Below, piece after piece: positions 1 to 3,320 of a DNA stretch of 6,116 nt. The position numbers were made by a program, and so were the translations under genes. Location: the NCBI GenBank assembly GCA_903831335.1, contig CAIKXH010000058.1, forward strand, positions 1 through 6,116, written 5' to 3'. Positions within the stretch are counted from its first letter, which is position 1. Each line of letters opens with the position of its first letter. The notes below the pieces were generated by a model, which was given only the letters and a program-made list of their open reading frames with translations, made no database searches and was not told the origin of the DNA. Source of the stretch: Candidatus Uhrbacteria bacterium (GTDB taxonomy: Bacteria; Patescibacteriota; Patescibacteriia; UBA9934; GWF2-40-263).

Positions 1-59
1 ACGTCCTTCATCGGCACGTTCTGTCAAGCCATCCTCCGTATACTCTTGTTATAATGCTC
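1..59 (-). rRNA. rrl: 23S ribosomal RNA, 5' end only (runs off left edge)
   Basis: Read on the minus strand, this piece carries the conserved beginning of large-subunit rRNA. It has AAGAGTATACGGAGGATGG, matching E. coli AAGCGTACACGGTGGATGC, and then GCCGATGAAGGACGT, matching the nearly invariant E. coli GGCGATGAAGGACGT. Laying E. coli position 13 on base 47 places the mature 5' end at about base 59; that end is inferred, within a few bases. Only the first 60 or so nucleotides of a roughly 3 kb gene are present. What precedes it is a leader and a protein gene rather than a 16S-23S spacer, so this copy is not directly downstream of a 16S gene. Confidence 0.93.
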
Positions 60-474
60 TACAACCACTCTTAGATAAGAGTGGCACTTCTTTGTGGTTT
101 CTCTATTATTCTGTTGATCTTCAATTGTAATGTTCGTGCGACCGTTTGAAACCCTTCGTAACATCGAGTTGTTTCAACTGATCTGTTCTGGCCTTGAGGC
201 CAGAGCTGAGCTACGACGCAAGCGTCGGAACTCAGCTCTAGGTTCAAGTTGTGAGAAATGAGCACTTTAAAACCGCCTTGTGGGCGGTCTTCAGGCAACA
301 AAATTGTTACGATGAAGATCGTCCCTTATATTTGGTTTGCGTTACATGTGAACATATCCCCTTGTTCTCCGTAAGCTCCTTCTCCTCTCCATCCCATCAG
401 CGGACCCATCTTCATGTGGGTCGATCAGCCAGACATTCTTGGGACAAAGAAGAAGAAACGTATTCGATTTAAGT
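60..474 (-). other. Transcribed, highly structured leader of the 23S rRNA gene
   Basis: This stretch lies between the putative rRNA start site (about 474) and the 23S 5' end and holds no convincing protein gene. It is dense in inverted repeats: 65-73/76-84; 167-171/175-179; 188-193/198-203; 202-210/231-239 with an inner stem 214-219/222-227; and 271-276/282-287. In addition the contiguous block 305-320 is complementary to two separated blocks, 156-163 and 116-123 (8 bp each), which would close the whole 116-320 region into one domain. In standard operons the 23S precursor is closed by leader-trailer pairing cut by RNase III. Whether this domain plays that part cannot be judged without the 3' flank. 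Bases 325-474 show only one small hairpin (402-407/416-421). Confidence 0.7.
268..291 (-). terminator. Terminator-like hairpin inside the 23S leader
   Basis: On the minus strand the stem ACCGCC-loop-GGCGGT is followed by a short run of T and then AAA. The stem is GC-rich, but the T-run is only about four bases, so it is a weak candidate for an intrinsic terminator. It sits about 200 nt downstream of the rRNA promoter, within the structured leader. It could be an attenuator, a site read through by rRNA antitermination, or simply a structural element of the precursor. Confidence 0.35.
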
Positions 475-480
475 GGTGGA

Positions 481-509
481 AGTTTAACCGATGTCAGAAA
501 GCCTGTCAA
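481..509 (-). promoter_or_regulatory. Sigma70-type promoter for the 23S rRNA transcript
   Basis: On the minus strand, a perfect TTGACA (504-509) is separated by exactly 17 bases from TAAACT (481-486, four of six matches to TATAAT). Transcription would begin near 474 and read through the leader into the 23S gene. The promoter lies downstream of the 546-566 terminator, so the rRNA unit appears to be insulated from the hydrolase gene on the same strand. Confidence 0.65.
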
Positions 510-545
510 GGGCTGTTATCCCAAAGAAATCCACAGGATAAATTC

Positions 546-566
546 TTAAAAAACCGTGTTTTTTAA
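546..566 (-). terminator. A/T-stem terminator, probably for the hydrolase gene
   Basis: A perfect 9+9 inverted repeat, TTAAAAAAC-loop-GTTTTTTAA with a 3-base loop, is symmetric and so could act in either direction. On the minus strand it lies about 100 bases beyond the hydrolase stop codon and just upstream of the rRNA promoter, the expected place for a terminator between the two. The stem has little GC, so its strength is uncertain. Confidence 0.5.
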
Positions 567-662
567 TGCTTTTCTAAAGTTTTACCCAAAACAACGTTTT
601 TTGTTTATTGTATGCATTTTTCAGACAAGAATCATTTGAAGAAAAATCTCAGATTTTATCCC

Positions 663-1253
663 TTATTTGAATTGATCTTCAAGCGTTTCTCCAGGAGCAT
701 ATTCAAATGGTGTTGTAGCAATCTGCTTGATGGTTTCAAGCAGTATTGGGTACTGCTCTCCCATGTAATGATCATCTGTCGCTGTCTCAATAAGACGCGC
801 TCGCAATTGTTGCGCCAGCTTTCGACCATGCTCAATCGGAACCAATTTATCATCTTGTGAATGAATGATCACAAACTCACGAGCTTTCCACATTAAAACA
901 TCTGCATCCAGATCATCGACAAACAAACGACGCAATTCAGGACGAGCTACATTCCATGGAGCTGCAACCAAAACAACCGCTCGAGGGGTTTCAACCATCT
1001 CAACCGCTTCTAGATATTGAAGAACGAGCAAACCACCAAGGGAGTGACCGAGTAAAATATCATCGTTTTTAAGGTACCCAACCTCTTTCTTCATCACTTC
1101 CAAAATAGCTGGCATGTCCAACTCTTCTTTCGATGAAAGGGGTAATTCTGGTGCAATAACCTGAAAACCTGCTGCATGAAGTTCATCACGAAGCCAAGGG
1201 TGAAAATTCATGGTTGGATTCGCGTTGAAGCCGTGGATCAAAATAATGCGCAT
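663..1253 (-). CDS. RBBP9/YdeN-family alpha/beta serine hydrolase
   Basis: This 196-residue cytosolic protein has the size and layout of the small serine hydrolases of the RBBP9/YdeN family, whose natural substrates are mostly unknown. The N-terminus MRIILIHGF gives the first core strand and the HG oxyanion turn. The nucleophile elbow is GHSLGG with Ser71, the acid is Asp134 or Asp135 in HSQDDKLVP, and the histidine is His162 in DDHYMGEQ. The catalytic triad is therefore complete. There is no signal peptide or membrane segment. The start at 1253 is supported because the HG motif begins at residue 7 and a promoter lies just upstream. No Shine-Dalgarno site is visible in the predicted leader of about 17 bases. 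The gene is single, ends before an A/T-stem terminator, and diverges from the nuclease-like gene. The family is clear; the specific activity is not. Confidence 0.9.
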   Translation of the reverse strand: MRIILIHGFNANPTMNFHPWLRDELHAAGFQVIAPELPLSSKEELDMPAILEVMKKEVGYLKNDDILLGHSLGGLLVLQYLEAVEMVETPRAVVLVAAPWNVARPELRRLFVDDLDADVLMWKAREFVIIHSQDDKLVPIEHGRKLAQQLRARLIETATDDHYMGEQYPILLETIKQIATTPFEYAPGETLEDQFK

Positions 1254-1276
1254 AGATTCGATAAATATTTAATGCG

Positions 1277-1305
1277 ATCATATCCAAGATCATCGATATT
1301 GTCGA
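1277..1305 (-). promoter_or_regulatory. Promoter of the serine hydrolase gene
   Basis: On the minus strand, TCGACA (1300-1305) and TATGAT (1277-1282) each match consensus at five of six bases and are exactly 17 bases apart. The start site would fall near 1270, giving a leader of about 17 bases. The -35 lies only seven bases from the -35 of the divergent promoter. Confidence 0.65.
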
Positions 1306-1312
1306 GGGAATC

Positions 1313-1341
1313 TTGACAAAACACCTTCTTTCCCATAAGGT
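1313..1341 (+). promoter_or_regulatory. Promoter of the nuclease-like gene, divergent
   Basis: A perfect TTGACA (1313-1318) is followed after 17 bases by TAAGGT (1336-1341), which keeps the T, A and final T of the -10 consensus. Transcription would begin near 1348, about 30 bases before the ATG. A small hairpin (1349-1353/1360-1364) lies just before the ribosome binding site. The first three bases of this -35 also read as a TTG codon in frame with the gene; the promoter and the later binding site argue against using it as a start. Confidence 0.5.
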
Positions 1342-1378
1342 TTCCGGTCTCTCTTTATTGAGAGCAAGAGGAATCAAC

Positions 1379-2245
1379 ATGAGAAAACATCGACCTGTTG
1401 GTGCCTATGTTCAATTGTCCATTCCAACGAACCCGCGACCACTCCCCAACAACGCCCTTGAAGTACTCAGAGATATCATTGCTTCAGGAATGTTGTATGC
1501 ATCCTCTTTTTGGAGGAAACGCCAACAACTGACCGAACAAGATTTCGCGGAACACGTCAGTCGATTCAAAGATCTCTCTGACGGAAACGAACCCTATTTT
1601 CATCTTCTTATGGTTGGTTTCCTTGAGACCATCCAAAAAGAGCTCAAAAAGAAAAATCTTCATCAAATCAAGAAGCGAAATTGCTTCATGATTGGCGGAA
1701 TGGTTCAACGGGAGTTGACTCAAATGTGTCTCACAATGTGTGAACAAGATCTAGAAAACTATCCGACATGGCTCAAATTCGTAATCCAATTTGATGACGA
1801 TTTTGAAGTCTGGCTCAAAGATTACAGAGGCGCTCTTGGTGCCGCCCGACTTGCTCGGCTTTGTATGCAAGAAGGACTGAAGGTCTTTCTCCCCTCTGTC
1901 TTCATTGATATTCAATGGAGAATTGACCTCATTGCTCATTCCCCAAAAGAACCGTTTGGAATGTGTGTTCAAGCGAAAAGCAGCCGATCGGATCAGTTAG
2001 TAAACTATCGACTGTTTCATCACCTCGAAGCAGAAAAGAAAGAGGAATTGCAGGACAATGATCGCTTGTTTGTAGACGGAGTTTCATTCTTTCGAAACCA
2101 AAATATAGGCCTTTGGATCCCCATTGAAATAACGATCGGGGACACGGTCTACGAACCAAACGAAGTCGCTCCGCCGCAAGAGATGAGAAAATCCTTTCAA
2201 GAACTACTAGCGTCCGTTCGCGAAATTCACGCCACAACATCATAA
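1379..2245 (+). CDS. Uncharacterised protein with PD-(D/E)XK-nuclease-like C-terminal half
   Basis: The start is the ATG at 1379 (288 residues), because AGAGG at 1367-1371 lies seven bases before it. An in-frame TTG at 1313 would add 22 residues but falls in the promoter. Residues 1-145 are mostly helical, with a lysine-rich stretch at 86-100, and match no family I recognise. Residues 151-201 resemble a restriction-endonuclease-like core: a GALGAARLARL helix, a strand ending in WRIDLIA (Asp183), then VQAKSS with Gln198 and Lys200. D...(E/Q)xK is the expected metal site. The Glu found in the first helix of Holliday-junction-resolvase and YraN-like relatives (GxxGE) is Ala here, so the active site may be altered. 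There is no signal peptide or membrane segment. The gene stands alone between its promoter and a strong terminator. The fold assignment is inference from motifs; a role in DNA repair or defence is only possible. Confidence 0.75.
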   Translation: MRKHRPVGAYVQLSIPTNPRPLPNNALEVLRDIIASGMLYASSFWRKRQQLTEQDFAEHVSRFKDLSDGNEPYFHLLMVGFLETIQKELKKKNLHQIKKRNCFMIGGMVQRELTQMCLTMCEQDLENYPTWLKFVIQFDDDFEVWLKDYRGALGAARLARLCMQEGLKVFLPSVFIDIQWRIDLIAHSPKEPFGMCVQAKSSRSDQLVNYRLFHHLEAEKKEELQDNDRLFVDGVSFFRNQNIGLWIPIEITIGDTVYEPNEVAPPQEMRKSFQELLASVREIHATTS

Positions 2246-2249
2246 ACCT

Positions 2250-2281
2250 AACACCCAAAGACTCTGTTCAGGGTGTTTTTT
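2250..2281 (+). terminator. Intrinsic terminator after the nuclease-like gene
   Basis: The stem AACACCC (2250-2256) pairs with GGGTGTT (2271-2277) and runs into six T residues (2276-2281). It begins five bases after the stop codon, so the gene is a single unit. Confidence 0.85.
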
Positions 2282-2290
2282 CTTGCCCAA

Positions 2291-2319
2291 TTGAATTTTT
2301 TTCCCACGTCACGTACACT
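2291..2319 (+). promoter_or_regulatory. Promoter for the rod RNA and tRNA-Leu unit
   Basis: TTGAAT (2291-2296) and TACACT (2314-2319) each match consensus at four of six bases, with a 17-base spacer. The start site would be near 2326, just before the hairpin. A second possible -10, TATAAA at 2335-2340, lacks a good -35 and would start inside the hairpin arm. Some promoter must lie here, because the upstream terminator is strong and the tRNA has no other source. Confidence 0.5.
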
Positions 2320-2334
2320 CCAAATACGAAAAGT

Positions 2335-2461
2335 TATAAAATTTCTGGAATTGGATGAGATTTCGGTGCAGCGCGAGCATGCGACTGAGATGGACCCCTC
2401 AAGTCCTTCGAAGGAGCACGCGCAGCGCAAACCGAAAGATCGCCAATTCCAGGAATTTTAT
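2335..2461 (+). ncRNA. Rod-like hairpin RNA of about 127 nt fused to the 5' end of tRNA-Leu
   Basis: Bases 2336-2354 pair with 2443-2461 in a helix of 19 pairs including one U.G wobble (2344.2453). The rod continues with U2356.G2442, G2357-C2441, A2358-U2440, a possible tandem G.A pair (2359.2439, 2360.2438), and seven pairs 2361-2367/2431-2437. Shorter GC stems with bulges follow (2368-2375 against 2421-2428), then a less ordered apex around 2376-2420. The wobbles form only if the plus strand is the RNA, in agreement with the upstream promoter and the tRNA. No protein gene fits the region. The last paired base, 2461, is directly before tRNA base 1, so RNase P cutting would release this RNA with a defined 3' end. 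I do not recognise the family. The apex loosely resembles SRP RNA but fails its pairing. A mobile element with terminal inverted repeats is the main alternative. Confidence 0.55.
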
Positions 2462-2546
2462 GCGAGCGTGGCGGAATTGGTATACGCACTAGCCTTAGGA
2501 GCTAGCGGAGCAATCCATGAGAGTTCGAGTCTCTCCGCTCGCACCA
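2462..2546 (+). tRNA. tRNA-Leu (anticodon UAG), CCA encoded
   Basis: A full class II tRNA cloverleaf can be drawn over 85 bases. The acceptor is GCGAGCG (2462-2468) paired with CGCTCGC (2536-2542), followed by discriminator A and encoded CCA (2544-2546). The D stem is 2471-2473/2485-2487 with GG at 2479-2480. The anticodon stem is CTAGC/GCTAG (2489-2493/2501-2505), with loop CTTAGGA and anticodon TAG at 2496-2498, which reads CUA and, by wobble, other CUN leucine codons. The long variable arm GGA-GCAA-TCC (2507-2516) is typical of leucine tRNA. The T arm is GAGAG-TTCGAGT-CTCTC (2519-2535). A discriminator A also fits leucine. Confidence 0.97.
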
Positions 2547-2587
2547 ATACAAAAACAGATCAACCTTGCGTTGATCTGTTTTTGTAT
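2547..2587 (+). terminator. Long perfect-stem terminator of the tRNA unit
   Basis: A perfect inverted repeat of 18 bp (2547-2564/2570-2587) with a 5-base loop starts on the base after the tRNA CCA. The descending arm contains a TTTTT run (2579-2583) and the ascending arm a matching A-run. It should release the tRNA precursor and shield the regulator gene downstream. Confidence 0.85.
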
Positions 2588-2597
2588 CCGTTTTCCA

Positions 2598-2626
2598 TTG
2601 ACACAATCGAAATTGTGTCCTATATT
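2598..2626 (+). promoter_or_regulatory. Strong promoter of the RHH regulator gene
   Basis: TTGACA (2598-2603) is perfect and TATATT (2621-2626) matches five of six bases, with a 17-base spacer. This is the closest match to consensus in the window. Transcription would start near 2633, inside the 5' hairpin described separately. Confidence 0.8.
2600..2619 (+). promoter_or_regulatory. Palindromic operator inside the RHH promoter
   Basis: GACACAAT (2600-2607) and ATTGTGTC (2612-2619) form a perfect 8+8 inverted repeat around CGAA. It covers the last four bases of the -35 and almost the whole spacer, a position where a bound protein would exclude RNA polymerase. Ribbon-helix-helix proteins bind such repeats as dimers or tetramers, so the regulator encoded just downstream is the natural candidate. 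Binding itself is inference. Confidence 0.6.
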
Positions 2627-2630
2627 TCTT

Positions 2631-2649
2631 CCTCGCACTTGTTGCGAGG
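2631..2649 (+). promoter_or_regulatory. 5' hairpin that pairs the ribosome binding site of the RHH gene
   Basis: CCTCGCA (2631-2637) pairs perfectly with TGCGAGG (2643-2649) around a 5-base loop. The 3' strand contains GAGG, the only Shine-Dalgarno-like sequence before the ATG at 2662 (12 bases away). The predicted start of transcription falls at the foot of this stem, so the message would begin with the hairpin, unless initiation a few bases later removes part of it. Confidence 0.5.
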
Positions 2650-2661
2650 TGGCAGAAAAAT

Positions 2662-2880
2662 ATGAGCAAAGAACAGATTGTTCGACGTATTCAACTTGAT
2701 CTAAAACCCTCAAGTATTGAAACTGTGGAAAGACTCAAAGAACAAATGGAAGCAGCCTCCTACGCAGAAGTTTTTCGGCGCGCCATGCAGTTCTACGACA
2801 AGATGCAAACCTTGTCTGTCGAAGGTACTATCATTGTTCGCCACCAAAATGGAAAGGAAGTAAAAATCATCCTTCTCTGA
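2662..2880 (+). CDS. Ribbon-helix-helix DNA-binding regulator
   Basis: This is a 72-residue protein. Residues 6-14 (IVRRIQLDL) fit the DNA-contacting beta strand of the RHH (MetJ/Arc/CopG) fold. Residues 17-31 (SSIETVERLKEQMEA) fit the first helix, and residues 33-48 (SYAEVFRRAMQFYDKM) the second helix with the usual S-Y-A-E-V-F-R-R-A pattern. Residues 52-72 form a short C-terminal beta-like tail (TIIVRHQNGKEVKIILL). Proteins of this fold bind DNA as dimers. GAGG upstream supports the ATG at 2662. A palindrome in its own promoter suggests that it represses itself. No toxin gene is adjacent: the next gene is a separately promoted DUF1653 protein, so an antitoxin role has no support from context. 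The gene ends directly at a terminator. Confidence 0.85.
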   Translation: MSKEQIVRRIQLDLKPSSIETVERLKEQMEAASYAEVFRRAMQFYDKMQTLSVEGTIIVRHQNGKEVKIILL

Positions 2881-2904
2881 TTCGCTCAATGCGAATCTTT
2901 TTTT
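2879..2904 (+). terminator. Intrinsic terminator of the RHH gene
   Basis: GATTCGC (2879-2885) and GCGAATC (2891-2897) form a 7 bp stem with a 5-base loop followed by seven T residues (2898-2904). The stem begins within the TGA stop codon. Confidence 0.9.
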
Positions 2905-2920
2905 ATTCATCTATTTCCAT

Positions 2921-2926
2921 TACACT
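2921..2926 (+). promoter_or_regulatory. Possible -10 element placing DUF1653 on a leaderless message
   Basis: TACACT matches the -10 consensus at four of six bases and is identical to the -10 proposed for the tRNA unit. The region 17 bases upstream is only a T-run (2898-2903). Initiation would fall at about 2933-2935, at or within two bases of the ATG. This is consistent with the lack of any Shine-Dalgarno sequence there. Confidence 0.4.
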
Positions 2927-2934
2927 TCTTTCAT

Positions 2935-3138
2935 ATGATCGAACTTGGAATCTATCGTCACTACAAAGGAAATGAATATGAAGTCATTGGAGTTGCGAGA
3001 CATTCGGAGACTCTTGAACCCATGGTCATTTATCGTGCGATGTATGGAGAAAAAGAATTTTGGGTAAGACCACTTGAAATGTTTCTTGAAAAAATTCAGA
3101 TCGATGGTGTATCAAAATTACGATTTGAAAAAATATAA
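2935..3138 (+). CDS. DUF1653 family small protein
   Basis: This 67-residue protein spans the whole DUF1653 domain (family PF07866). The hallmark segments are GIYRHYKGNEYEVIGVARHSET (residues 5-26), EPMVIYRAMYGE (28-39), the tryptophan-containing FWVRPLEMF (42-50) and a final LRFEKI (62-67). The family is widespread in bacteria and has an SH3-like beta fold by reputation; its function is unknown. The start at 2935 fits the family's usual N-terminus, with the conserved GxYRHYKG beginning at residue 5. No Shine-Dalgarno sequence precedes it. It sits alone, after the terminator of the RHH gene and before another terminator. Confidence 0.93.
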   Translation: MIELGIYRHYKGNEYEVIGVARHSETLEPMVIYRAMYGEKEFWVRPLEMFLEKIQIDGVSKLRFEKI

Positions 3139-3156
3139 TTATCCACAAACGAACCA

Positions 3157-3185
3157 TTGACAAACACAAAATTTTTTGTTGAAAT
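3157..3185 (+). promoter_or_regulatory. Promoter-like sequence directly upstream of a terminator
   Basis: A perfect TTGACA (3157-3162) is followed after 17 bases by TGAAAT (3180-3185, four of six), with an extended -10 TG at 3177-3178. Initiation would be near 3192, only about ten bases before the terminator stem at 3201. It may drive a tiny RNA, feed the gene at 3321 by read-through, or be chance in an A/T-rich gap. Confidence 0.4.
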
Positions 3186-3200
3186 AAAAGTACAAGAATA

Positions 3201-3240
3201 AAGAACTCCTGAATGATAAATCATCTAGGAGTTCTTTTTT
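3201..3240 (+). terminator. Intrinsic terminator downstream of DUF1653
   Basis: AAGAACTCCT (3201-3210) pairs with AGGAGTTCTT (3227-3236). An inner extension is possible (3213-3216/3221-3224). The stem runs into TTTTTT ending at 3240. It lies 62 bases after the DUF1653 stop codon. Confidence 0.85.
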
Positions 3241-3320
3241 GTTTTCACATTTTTTGAAAACACGATCTGATCCATCGTCTTCACTCGCGCAAGTGTTCAT
3301 TCAAAATTATTTCTGACCCT

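Noticed and set aside
47..55. Plus-strand extended -10 sequence (TG-T-TATAAT).
   Set aside because: It lies within the 5' end of the 23S gene read on the other strand and has no -35 at a suitable distance. The match comes from A/T-rich rRNA helix sequence.
71..301. Minus-strand open frame of 76 codons.
   Set aside because: It lies entirely in the structured 23S leader, crosses several perfect hairpins including the terminator-like one, and has no protein-like features.
251..472. Plus-strand open frame of 73 codons.
   Set aside because: It is antisense to the rRNA leader, has low-complexity Ser/His content, and has no ribosome binding site or recognisable motif.
414..566. Plus-strand 50-codon ORF encoding a very basic peptide (KKKKRIRFKWWK) with two cysteines.
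   Set aside because: It is antisense to the rRNA promoter and leader, its end is part of the A/T terminator repeat, and no binding site or promoter precedes it. Chance is more likely, though a real small basic peptide is not excluded.
643..657. Short A/T hairpin (AAAATC-TCA-GATTTT) just after the hydrolase stop codon as its terminator.
   Set aside because: The stem is only six weak pairs. The longer perfect repeat at 546-566 is the better candidate.
612..860. Plus-strand open frame of 82 codons.
   Set aside because: It is a shadow of the hydrolase gene, whose family motifs are unmistakable on the other strand.
1313..1378. TTG at 1313 as start of the nuclease-like gene (adding 22 residues).
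   Set aside because: It coincides with the -35 box, has no binding site, and the ATG at 1379 has AGAGG seven bases upstream.
2395..2425. SRP RNA-like apex (TCA-AGTCC...AAGGA-GCA) in the rod RNA.
   Set aside because: Bases resemble the conserved SRP domain IV, but the symmetric loop is out of register by one base, the flanking strands do not pair, and the 5' side has too many bases. A covariance-model search would settle it.
2335..2461. Miniature transposable element with terminal inverted repeats.
   Set aside because: No target-site duplication is visible, the inner arms also pair, and wobble pairs fit RNA structure. Not excluded until copy number in the genome is known.
2273..2665. Plus-strand open frame of 130 codons.
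   Set aside because: It runs through the rod RNA, the whole tRNA-Leu and its terminator, and has no ribosome binding site.
2662..3138. RHH gene plus DUF1653 gene as a toxin-antitoxin pair.
   Set aside because: A strong terminator separates them, the second gene has its own -10 element, and DUF1653 is not a known toxin family.
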